Positions 1 through 5,326 of a stretch of DNA of 7,069 bases are shown one piece after another. The notes beneath the pieces were generated by a model. It searched no databases and had not been told where the DNA came from. It saw only the letters and a list, made by a program, of their open reading frames with translations. Numbering within the stretch: the stretch's first letter is position 1; each line of letters opens with the position of its first letter. A program made the translations under genes and the position numbers. Source of the stretch: JAXHLG01 sp046497225 (lineage in GTDB: Bacteria > Patescibacteriota > Minisyncoccia > Moranbacterales > DUUL01); contig JAWOGA010000006.1 of assembly GCA_046497225.1 (NCBI GenBank), forward strand, positions 1 to 7,069, given 5' to 3'.

Positions 1-3
1 TTT

Positions 4-501
4 ATGATAATAGAAACCAGCCAAGCGGTGGAATTTCTTAAGGGTGTTCCTCCGGAGATTTCTACCATGCTGATCAGTATGACGCCGGTGTTTGAGCTTA
101 GGGGCGCCATTCCGGTGGGCATTGGCGCCTACAAAATGACGGTGGCGGAGACTTTTGTGTGGTCGGTTTTAGGCAACGTACTAGTTGTAGCCATTTTGGT
201 AATTTTTCTGGAAAAAGTGACCGGTTTTTTGATGAAACATTTTAAATTTTGGAGAAAATTTTTCAATTGGTTATTTGAACGGACCCGCAGCCGAGCCAGC
301 GATAAAATTGAAAAATACGGGGACTGGGGCTTGTTTTTTTTGGTGGCAATCCCTCTGCCGGTTACCGGCGGGTGGACCGGATCTTTGGCGGCGTTTCTAT
401 TCGGGATACCTAAGAAGAAATCGATTCCGATCATCTCCCTGGGTGTTTTAACCGCCGGGGTGATCGTGACTATTTTAACTATTGGCATTGGAAGCTTATG
501 A
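4..501 (+). CDS. Small multidrug export family membrane protein (COG2426/PF06695 type)
   Basis: Predicted 165-residue integral membrane protein. Residues 28-37 (PVFELRGAIP) and 115-134 (from AIPLPVTGGW to the FLFGI stretch) match the two signature segments I associate with the Sm_multidrug_ex family, whose members are small proteins of about 150-170 residues. Hydrophobic stretches lie at about 20-40, 47-70, 108-134 and 139-163. A basic amphipathic segment rich in Phe, Lys and Arg (78-104) probably faces the cytoplasm. The family name rests on weak experimental support, so transport of drugs should not be assumed. The ATG lies only 3 bases inside the window, so an upstream start cannot be excluded, although the length fits. 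The stop codon overlaps the tpiA start (ATGA), implying translational coupling. GC is about 46% by hand count, against about 38-40% in the sampled lines of the next two genes. Confidence 0.85.
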   Translation: MIIETSQAVEFLKGVPPEISTMLISMTPVFELRGAIPVGIGAYKMTVAETFVWSVLGNVLVVAILVIFLEKVTGFLMKHFKFWRKFFNWLFERTRSRASDKIEKYGDWGLFFLVAIPLPVTGGWTGSLAAFLFGIPKKKSIPIISLGVLTAGVIVTILTIGIGSL

Positions 502-1286
502 CAATAAAAGAAAAAAGATTAATTATTGCTAATTTTAAAATGTATCTTTCCGACAAAGCCCAAGTCGATCAATGGTTGAGAAATTTTGAAAAAGCTTCTC
601 GCGATTTGAAACCGGAAGACACCAAGTTGGTTCTTTGTCCTCCCTCTATGTCATTATCTCGCTTTGCAGAGTACTTGAGAGAAGGTTATTTAAATGTGGG
701 AGCTCAGGATTGCTTTTGGGAAGAAGAGGGGGCTTTTACGGGCGCGTTGGGGGCGAAAATGATTTCCTCTTATGGGGGTAAGTTTGTTATTCTGGGTCAT
801 AGCGAGAGAAGAAGATATTTTGCCGAAACGGACGAGCAGGTAGCTCTTAAGGTTAAAATTGCTCTTAAAAACAGGCTTCATCCAGTTGTTTGTGTTGGAG
901 AAAACGCCACTCAGAAGAGACAAGAGGAGACCAAAGAAGTTCTTTTAAATAAGCTTGATCAATGCTTAAAGTATGTAGGCAAAGGCTCGGTCGAGGAGTT
1001 AGTTCTTTGTTATGAACCTATTTGGGCAATCAGCGCCAACAACCCCGATCACTTGCCGAGTGCTAATGAATTAATGGAAGCCAAGGTCTTAATGAAAAAG
1101 TTTTTGGTGAATAAATATGGAGCAAGTAATGCCGAAAGAGTGAAAATAATTTACGGCGGCAGTATTGATAGCGGCAATTATGAAGAAATTTGCACGGAGT
1201 CTGGAATGGAGGGAGCTTTAGTGGGAAGCGCCGGTAAAATGCCTTATGAATTGGTTAAAATAATCAAGATTGCTGATAAAAATTAA
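498..1286 (+). CDS. tpiA: Triosephosphate isomerase
   Basis: Cytoplasmic TIM-barrel enzyme interconverting dihydroxyacetone phosphate and glyceraldehyde 3-phosphate in glycolysis and gluconeogenesis. The 262-residue length is normal (about 250). Catalytic residues are all visible: Asn12 and Lys14 in NFKM, the electrophile His101 in ILGHSERR, and the base Glu173 in CYEPIWAI. The CVGE motif (132-135), YGGS (219-222) and the phosphate-binding LVGSAG (241-246) are also present. The flexible lid, loop 6, is unusual: the common AIGTGK is replaced by AISANN, followed by a short insertion-like PDHLPSA. The start is fixed by the ATGA overlap with the upstream gene and by NFKM lying at the usual distance from the N terminus; only a weak GGAAG precedes it. 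The aldolase making its substrates follows 11 nt downstream, so the two are probably co-transcribed. Confidence 0.97.
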   Translation: MTIKEKRLIIANFKMYLSDKAQVDQWLRNFEKASRDLKPEDTKLVLCPPSMSLSRFAEYLREGYLNVGAQDCFWEEEGAFTGALGAKMISSYGGKFVILGHSERRRYFAETDEQVALKVKIALKNRLHPVVCVGENATQKRQEETKEVLLNKLDQCLKYVGKGSVEELVLCYEPIWAISANNPDHLPSANELMEAKVLMKKFLVNKYGASNAERVKIIYGGSIDSGNYEEICTESGMEGALVGSAGKMPYELVKIIKIADKN

Positions 1287-1297
1287 ATTAAAAATAG

Positions 1298-2146
1298 ATG
1301 AGAAAAAATGCTATTGAAATCTTAAAGAAAGCTGTTAAAGAAAACACAGCTGTGGGGGCTTTTAACACTTCCAATATGGAGGTTACCCAGGGAATTGTTT
1401 GGGCTGCCAAGAAGTTAAATAAAGACTGTATTGTTCAAGCAACTAATAGTACGGTGGAATATACCAATGAAGCAATCGGTTTTATTGTGGAAAATATTGT
1501 TGAAAAAGAATCCGGAAGCGCATCCGTGGGGTTTCATCTTGACCACGGTCACAATCTTCATGATATTGTTAAGGCTATAGACCTGGGAGTGGATTCAGTG
1601 ATGATAGATGCATCCAAGATGAGTTTTGAGGAAAATAAAACAATAACTAAAAAAGTAGTTGAATACGCTCACCCCAAGGGCGTCTCTGTTCAGGCGGAAT
1701 TAGGAAGAGTCCCTTATTTAGGAAGAGAAAGAATGAGTGTGGAGTGGGATAAAGTTATGACAAATCCTCAGGAGGCTAAGCAAATGGTTGATGAAACCGG
1801 AGTGGATGCCTTAGCTGTGGCAATTGGTAATGCGCATGGGTTTTTTAGGGAAAGAAATGAGCCTGACTGGGATAGATTAAAGGAAATTAGAAGACTATTG
1901 CCGGAATTGCCTTTGATTTTGCACGGAGCCTCTGATTGGGAAGGGGATAAAGCTAGAAAAGCGGTTAAATTGGGTATTAATTGTTTTAATATAGATACTG
2001 ATTTAAGAATCGCTTTTTCTACCGCTCTTTGTAAAATGACGGGAGGAAATCACTGTGAGGTTAATGATCCCAGGAAGATATTAAAAGAATGTAGAGAAGA
2101 GGTGCGAAAAAAGACGGAGGAAAAAATCAATCTATTTAATAGTTGA
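1298..2146 (+). CDS. fba: Class II (zinc-dependent) fructose-bisphosphate aldolase
   Basis: Cytoplasmic metal-dependent aldolase, expected to cleave fructose 1,6-bisphosphate into dihydroxyacetone phosphate and glyceraldehyde 3-phosphate. At 282 residues it matches the short class II type. Key residues in order: LDHG with catalytic Asp82 and metal ligand His83, VMIDAS (101-106), second-sphere metal-site Glu134 in QAELG, His180 in IGNAHG, His209 in ILHGAS, and the substrate-binding NIDTDLR (231-237). Two loops deviate. The usual GGEED-like catalytic loop after ELG is replaced by RVPYLGRERMSVEW (137-150), and the usual HGGSG is HGASD (209-213). A tagatose-bisphosphate or other class II sugar-phosphate aldolase cannot be excluded from sequence alone, but the neighbouring tpiA favours glycolysis. 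There is no clear Shine-Dalgarno before the ATG, so translation may depend on coupling with the upstream genes. The stop is TGA. Confidence 0.92.
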   Translation: MRKNAIEILKKAVKENTAVGAFNTSNMEVTQGIVWAAKKLNKDCIVQATNSTVEYTNEAIGFIVENIVEKESGSASVGFHLDHGHNLHDIVKAIDLGVDSVMIDASKMSFEENKTITKKVVEYAHPKGVSVQAELGRVPYLGRERMSVEWDKVMTNPQEAKQMVDETGVDALAVAIGNAHGFFRERNEPDWDRLKEIRRLLPELPLILHGASDWEGDKARKAVKLGINCFNIDTDLRIAFSTALCKMTGGNHCEVNDPRKILKECREEVRKKTEEKINLFNS

Positions 2147-2160
2147 TTTTTATTGAATTT

Positions 2161-2186
2161 CCTAATTGAAGATTATTTGAATTAGG
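2161..2186. repeat. AT-rich inverted repeat after the aldolase gene
   Basis: CCTAATT (2161-2167) and AATTAGG (2180-2186) form a perfect 7-bp stem around a 12-nt loop, 14 nt after the aldolase stop. It could act as a 3' end stabiliser or processing hairpin. No U-tract follows (the next bases are ATAAAAAACAAA), so I do not call it a Rho-independent terminator. Confidence 0.4.
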
Positions 2187-2312
2187 ATAAAAAACAAAGT
2201 AATCAGCATTATTGCCTTGAAGCTTAAAATCATTTTTGTTGAACATTAACCTATCTAAAAATACGATATTCGTTTTGTTGTTATTAAATAATTAACAATT
2301 AGAGGATTAACA

Positions 2313-2371
2313 TTCGGCGGGCAGGTATCCAATTTATTTTGTAGGCATAGATCCGGTCCGAGGTGATACTG
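2313..2371. repeat. GC-rich island, possible remnant of an intergenic repeat or structured RNA
   Basis: CGGCGGGCAGG (2315-2325) and CCGGTCCGAGG (2353-2363) stand out sharply from the AT-rich surroundings. GTATC (2325-2329) can pair with GATAC (2365-2369). Beyond a bulged G at 2324, CA/TG adds two pairs, enclosing the second GC-rich block. From memory, GGCGGGCAGG-type words are frequent in palindromic intergenic repeats of CPR genomes; here only one arm is seen. The function is unknown. Confidence 0.35.
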
Positions 2372-2406
2372 ATTTTTAACTTGGTTTTTTCATTCCCGAG
2401 TTTTAA

Positions 2407-2435
2407 TTGACAATTTCTCTAAAAGAGATTAGATT
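2407..2435 (+). promoter_or_regulatory. Sigma70-type promoter upstream of the RNase Y gene
   Basis: A perfect -35 hexamer TTGACA (2407-2412) is followed after exactly 17 nt by TAGATT (2430-2435), a 4/6 match to TATAAT. Transcription would start near 2442, giving a leader of about 170 nt for the RNase Y gene. The spacer contains a 13-bp inverted repeat, TCTCT-AAA-AGAGA (2416-2428), placed where a repressor could bind. The promoter is inferred from hexamers only. Confidence 0.65.
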
Positions 2436-2440
2436 TATTA

Positions 2441-2469
2441 GAGGGAGAAAAATAATGGGAAGATTTTAA
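2441..2469 (+). other. Shine-Dalgarno-led mini-ORF (MGRF) in the RNase Y leader
   Basis: GAGGGAG (2441-2447) lies 7 nt before an ATG (2455), which opens a frame of only four codons (Met-Gly-Arg-Phe) ending at TAA (2467-2469). It sits at the predicted 5' end of the RNase Y transcript. It is a much better ribosome binding site than that of the RNase Y gene itself, which has none. It may be a leader mini-ORF or the decayed start of a small gene. A one-base shift would join it to a frame open to 2630. Confidence 0.3.
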
Positions 2470-2548
2470 AATTGTTAAGATTTAAACAAAGCCGACAGTT
2501 GCGAAAAAGAAAATCAATGACTTCATATATTGAAAAATATAAAAATAT

Positions 2549-2587
2549 AAAAGAAGGTGTTTATAAAATAAAAAATACTTCTTTTTT
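2549..2587 (+). promoter_or_regulatory. Terminator-like nested hairpin in the RNase Y leader (candidate attenuator)
   Basis: AAAAGAAG (2549-2556) pairs with CTTCTTTT (2578-2585) to give an 8-bp stem, and a second stem TTTAT/ATAAA (2560-2564 with 2568-2572) nests inside. A run of six T (2582-2587) overlaps the 3' arm. It lies 23 nt before the RNase Y start. The stem is AT-rich, so a true terminator would be weak. Attenuation or 5'-end protection are both possible. Confidence 0.35.
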
Positions 2588-2610
2588 GCATTGTTTGGCG
2601 ATATTAAAAC

Positions 2611-4131
2611 ATGGATCCAATAATAATTAGTGTTCTGGTCTTCTTGGTCGGAGCCGGATCCGGTTTTGTCGGAAGGAAGTTTTATGCGAAGTATCGTATT
2701 GGAACTTCCGAATCGAAAGCGGAGAAAATTTTAGAGGATGCTAAGATTAAGTCCAGGGAAGCGCTTTTAAATGCTAAAGACGAATCGGTTAAGGTTTTAG
2801 AAGAAGCCAAAAAGGAAGAAAAAAAGCGAAGAGACGAACTTCGCGATTTTGAGAATAAGCTTGAAAAAAGAGAACAAGATATTGAAAGAAAAAACAATAA
2901 CCTCGAAAAGGAAAAAAGGGGGGTTGATAAAAAAGTTCAAGAGATTAAAAAAATAAGGGAAGAAGTTAATCAGGTTAAGGAAAGTAAATTAAAGGAGCTT
3001 GAAAAGGTTGCTCAGATGAAGAAAGAGGAGGCCAAAAAAGAACTTCTTCAGATGGCGGAAAAGGGAAATAAAGACGAGATTGTAAAATCTCTTGCCAAAT
3101 TAGAGAAAGAAAAAAAAGATCAAATTGAATCCAAAGCCAATGATATCATGGCATTGGCTATGCAAAGATACGCAGGGTCTCAAGTGGCAGACACCACGGC
3201 GACTACCATCACTATTCCCAATGATGAGGTAAAAGGAAGAATAATCGGAAGAGAAGGAAGGAACATAAAAGCTTTAGAAAACTTAATCGGCGCAGAAATT
3301 ATCGTAGATGATACTCCGGAGGCCATTGTGGTATCTAGTTTTGATCCGATGAGAAGAGAGATAGCTAAGAATGCTATTGAAAAATTAATAGAGGATGGAA
3401 GAATTCATCCCGGTAAAATTGAAGATTCCGTTGAAAAAGCCAAAGAAGAAATTAATAAAAAAATTAGAGAGAGTGGAGAAGCTACGGTTTACGATGTCGG
3501 TCTTACTGGGGTTGATTCCAGCCTGACTTATTTGTTGGGGAAGCTTAGGTATAGAACAAGTTATGGGCAAAATGTTTTACTTCATTCTTTGGAAGTAGCT
3601 CATCTTTCCGGCGCCTTGGCGGCTGAATTGGGATTGGATGTTGCAACAGCCAAAAGAGCTGGCCTATTTCATGATATAGGCAAAGCGATTGATCATGAGA
3701 TTCAAGGAACTCACGTGGAGTTAGGGATCAATATTTTGAAAAAATTCAATCAGCCTCAGGAGGTGATAGATGCTATGAAATCACATCACGAAGATTACCC
3801 ATTTAAGGATAATGTGGGGTTGATTGTTGCCGCCGCTGACGCTTTGAGCGCATCTCGACCTGGAGCCAGAAAAGACACCCTAGAGAAATACTTGAAAAGA
3901 CTGGAAGAATTGGAGCAGGTGGTAATGTCTTTCTCGGAAGTGGATAAATGTTATGCTATTCAAGCTGGAAGAGAGGTGAGGGTTTTCGTTAATGCAGAAA
4001 AAGTTGACGATCTTAAGGCGATTAAGCTTTCTAAAAATATTGCTCAAAAAATAGAACAGGATCTTAATTACCCCGGAGAAATCAAGGTAAATGTATTAAG
4101 AGAATTGCGTTCTATTGAATATGCAAGATAG
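2611..4131 (+). CDS. rny: Ribonuclease Y (membrane-anchored endoribonuclease)
   Basis: Endoribonuclease that initiates decay and processing of mRNA in bacteria lacking or supplementing RNase E; family members sit at the inner face of the membrane. At 506 residues it is close to the B. subtilis protein (about 520). Domains in order: a single N-terminal transmembrane anchor (3-20); a long Lys/Glu-rich coiled coil (about 32-180); a KH RNA-binding domain with GRIIGREGRN (209-218); and an HD phosphohydrolase domain with His325 (LLHSLEVAHL), the diagnostic His354-Asp355 (FHDIGKA), His392-His393 and Asp410 (AAADALSASRPGAR) as metal ligands and catalytic residues. The C-terminal region (from about 440) is conserved in style, ending in VLRELRSIEYAR. 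The ATG is chosen because it places the membrane anchor at the extreme N terminus; there is no Shine-Dalgarno. The gene stands alone after a 464-bp gap with its own promoter, mini-ORF and leader hairpin. Confidence 0.97.
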   Translation: MDPIIISVLVFLVGAGSGFVGRKFYAKYRIGTSESKAEKILEDAKIKSREALLNAKDESVKVLEEAKKEEKKRRDELRDFENKLEKREQDIERKNNNLEKEKRGVDKKVQEIKKIREEVNQVKESKLKELEKVAQMKKEEAKKELLQMAEKGNKDEIVKSLAKLEKEKKDQIESKANDIMALAMQRYAGSQVADTTATTITIPNDEVKGRIIGREGRNIKALENLIGAEIIVDDTPEAIVVSSFDPMRREIAKNAIEKLIEDGRIHPGKIEDSVEKAKEEINKKIRESGEATVYDVGLTGVDSSLTYLLGKLRYRTSYGQNVLLHSLEVAHLSGALAAELGLDVATAKRAGLFHDIGKAIDHEIQGTHVELGINILKKFNQPQEVIDAMKSHHEDYPFKDNVGLIVAAADALSASRPGARKDTLEKYLKRLEELEQVVMSFSEVDKCYAIQAGREVRVFVNAEKVDDLKAIKLSKNIAQKIEQDLNYPGEIKVNVLRELRSIEYAR

Positions 4132-4193
4132 CCTTATTTAAGCCAATTTAGGGATTTGAATATTTTTAAATACCCAAAAAAAGCAAAAAAGTC

Positions 4194-4223
4194 TTGCATA
4201 ATTCTCTTAAAATATATTAAAAT
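4194..4223 (+). promoter_or_regulatory. Probable promoter of the HU gene
   Basis: TTGCAT (4194-4199) and TAAAAT (4218-4223) are separated by 18 nt. TATATT at 4213 is another possible -10 but would leave only 13 nt. Transcription would start around 4230, giving an HU leader of about 110 nt. It lies 63 nt beyond the RNase Y stop, with no clear terminator between, so some read-through from the RNase Y gene is possible. Confidence 0.5.
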
Positions 4224-4242
4224 AGGCAAAGAGTGGGATGTT

Positions 4243-4272
4243 CAAGTAAAGAAGGACTTGCCACTGCCAAGT
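4243..4272 (+). promoter_or_regulatory. Alternative hairpins in the HU leader
   Basis: CAAGT (4243-4247), ACTTG (4256-4260) and a second CAAGT (4268-4272) are arranged so that the middle element can pair with either neighbour (loops of 8 and 7 nt) but not both. The stems are only 5 bp. The arrangement would allow a structural switch in the 5' untranslated region, but it could be chance. Confidence 0.3.
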
Positions 4273-4340
4273 GAAATTAATATTTGATAACATAAAACAG
4301 TGAAAAAAATCAAAAATAATGCTAGATGGGAGGTGAAACA

Positions 4341-4616
4341 ATGAACAAGAAAGAAGTAGTTGATGCAGTAGCATCAAAAACAGGTTTAAGCAAAAAAGAC
4401 GCAGAAGCATCTTTGGAAGCAGTACTTGATACTGTTACTGAGACTTTGCAAAAAGGAGATCAGATCACCTTTACCGGATTCGGATCTTTCTCAACCTCCA
4501 AGAGAGCAGCCAGAGAAGGAGTCAACCCCTTAACCAAAGAAAAGATTCAAATTCCTGCTACTACCGTGCCTAAATTTAAAGCTGGAAAGGCTTTGAAAGA
4601 TGCGGTAAAGAAATAG
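4341..4616 (+). CDS. hup: HU-family nucleoid DNA-binding protein
   Basis: Small basic histone-like protein that binds and bends DNA as a dimer to compact the nucleoid and assist replication, repair and recombination. At 91 residues it has the standard length. Visible features are the N-terminal helices beginning MNKKEVVDAV, the GFGSF turn (46-50), the beta-arm around Asn62-Pro63 whose Pro inserts into the minor groove, and the C-terminal PKFKAGKALKDAV. In the arm the usual GRNP is GVNP: the Arg is replaced by Val61. The start at 4341 is chosen over an in-frame ATG at 4326 because GGGAGGTG (4328-4335) gives a strong ribosome binding site 7 nt before it, and because the family starts with M-N-K. 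HU rather than IHF is favoured by the sequence style, though IHF-like DNA binding cannot be excluded. The gene is bracketed by its own promoter and a strong terminator, so it is probably monocistronic and highly expressed. Confidence 0.96.
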   Translation: MNKKEVVDAVASKTGLSKKDAEASLEAVLDTVTETLQKGDQITFTGFGSFSTSKRAAREGVNPLTKEKIQIPATTVPKFKAGKALKDAVKK

Positions 4617-4636
4617 TTTTTGCTTTTGTTTTATCG

Positions 4637-4673
4637 AGAAAACCCCGTTTATCGGGGTTTTCTTTTTGTTTTT
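4637..4673 (+). terminator. Intrinsic terminator of the HU gene
   Basis: AGAAAACCCCG (4637-4647) and CGGGGTTTTCT (4653-4663) form a perfect 11-bp stem with a 5-nt loop (TTTAT), followed by a T-rich tract interrupted by a single G (4664-4673). It starts 20 nt after the HU stop. This is the strongest terminator in the window. Confidence 0.95.
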
Positions 4674-4748
4674 AACGAAAGAGTGGTCAAGTGGTTAATG
4701 TGATTAAGTATAGACATTTCCAGCTTTTTTTAAGAATAAGAACTTACT

Positions 4749-4757
4749 TGTGGATAA
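4749..4757 (-). promoter_or_regulatory. Perfect DnaA-box 9-mer
   Basis: TGTGGATAA on the + strand is the complement of TTATCCACA, the consensus DnaA binding site. It lies between the HU terminator and the next promoter, 6 nt upstream of its -35 hexamer. I saw no second consensus box nearby, so this is not evidence for an origin. It could be a DnaA-regulated promoter site or chance. Confidence 0.4.
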
Positions 4758-4763
4758 CTTTAC

Positions 4764-4792
4764 TTAACAATTTTTGTAATTTGTAATACAAT
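4764..4792 (+). promoter_or_regulatory. Sigma70-type promoter of the YjbQ-family gene
   Basis: TTAACA (4764-4769) and TACAAT (4787-4792), each a 5/6 consensus match, are separated by the optimal 17 nt. Transcription would start near 4799, about 37 nt before the start codon. The short leader contains a 6-bp hairpin TTTAAG/CTTAAA (4804-4809 with 4814-4819), and no Shine-Dalgarno is evident before the ATG. Confidence 0.7.
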
Positions 4793-4835
4793 TAAATCAA
4801 GTCTTTAAGATCCCTTAAAAATTATATTTGTAAAA

Positions 4836-5276
4836 ATGAAAATCAAAAATGAAAAGATATCTATCTCTACTCAAAAACAGATAGAATTTGTTGAAATCAC
4901 AGAGAAGGTGGAAGATATTATTGAGAAATCGGGAATAAAAAACGGCCAGGTTTTGGTTTTTTCTCCTCATTCTACAGCCTCTATTTCAATGAATCACAAT
5001 GAGGATATGCTTCTTCAAGATATGTCCAGGATTCTTTATCGTTTAGTTCCGGTTGATGAGAGGTATGACCATGATGTTTTTGAGTTAAGCAATAAAAATA
5101 AATCCGATGGAAGGAGCAATGGGCATAGTCATTGCAAAAATATTATTTTGGGATCAAGCGAGGCAATTCCATTGAAAGAAGGAGAAATGATGCTTGGAGA
5201 TAGGCAAAATATTTTTTTTGTTGAATTTGATGGCGGGAGAGAGCGGGATTTTATTGTTCAAGTTTTAGGTGAGTAA
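4836..5276 (+). CDS. yjbQ: YjbQ/UPF0047 family protein (secondary thiamine-phosphate synthase type)
   Basis: Small cytoplasmic protein of 146 residues, close to the family's usual 130-140. Family signatures are FSPHSTASISMN (42-53, with His45), DERYDHD (74-80), NGHSHCK (95-101) with two His that match the family's conserved N-G-x-x-H-x-K type site, LGSSEAIPL (105-113), MLGDRQNIFFVEFDG (119-133) and the C-terminal VQVLGE. The E. coli homologue has been reported to have weak thiamine-phosphate synthase activity, hence the secondary-enzyme name, but the physiological role of the family is not settled. The segment between the two His clusters (81-94, FELSNKNKSDGRS) looks longer and more polar than typical. 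The start agrees with the family's M-K-I opening. It has its own promoter. No terminator follows, so the downstream long ORF, 50 nt away, may be co-transcribed. Confidence 0.9.
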   Translation: MKIKNEKISISTQKQIEFVEITEKVEDIIEKSGIKNGQVLVFSPHSTASISMNHNEDMLLQDMSRILYRLVPVDERYDHDVFELSNKNKSDGRSNGHSHCKNIILGSSEAIPLKEGEMMLGDRQNIFFVEFDGGRERDFIVQVLGE

Positions 5277-5289
5277 TATTTTGATTTTC

Positions 5290-5317
5290 AAAATTTTTAA
5301 TAAAAATTTTTAATAAA
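5290..5317. repeat. Tandem 13-bp direct repeat
   Basis: AAATTTTTAATAA occurs twice head to tail (5291-5303 and 5304-5316), with the 13-nt period extending over 5290-5317. It fills most of the gap between the YjbQ-family stop and the longest start of the next ORF. It may be a simple slippage duplication; each copy resembles an AT-rich UP-element-like sequence. Confidence 0.85.
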
Positions 5318-5326
5318 TCCAAAATT

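Larger units (their letters stand above)
2147..2610. other. Gene-free interval between the aldolase and RNase Y genes
   Basis: This AT-rich stretch of 464 bp has no persuasive protein-coding gene on either strand and no tRNA or rRNA I can recognise. It holds an AT-rich inverted repeat after the aldolase stop, a GC-rich island near 2313-2371, a sigma70-type promoter at 2407-2435 and an apparent transcribed RNase Y leader with a mini-ORF and a terminator-like hairpin. These are entered separately. No U-tract terminator for the upstream operon is evident. Confidence 0.7.

Noticed and set aside
129..488. Antisense open frame across the membrane-protein gene
   Set aside because: It lies entirely opposite a well-supported gene, has no ribosome binding site evidence and its translation matches nothing I recognise.
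2517..2630. 37-codon ORF (MTSYIEKYKNIKEG...) overlapping the RNase Y start
   Set aside because: There is no Shine-Dalgarno, the content is low-complexity Lys/Asn/Ile and it overlaps the RNase Y start by 20 nt. It is kept only as part of the broken-gene idea.
4151..4175. Hairpin GGGATTT/AAATACCC after the RNase Y stop as a terminator
   Set aside because: The stem has a bulge and is followed by an A-rich run rather than T on the + strand. The minus strand has no gene to terminate.
4678..4725. tRNA D-arm-like stretch GTGGTCAAGTGGTTAA
   Set aside because: There is no anticodon stem, T-arm or acceptor pairing within tRNA distance; the downstream sequence is AT-rich and unstructured.
4617..4835. 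Replication origin at the DnaA box
   Set aside because: Only a single consensus box is visible, with no dnaA or dnaN neighbour and no clustered boxes.
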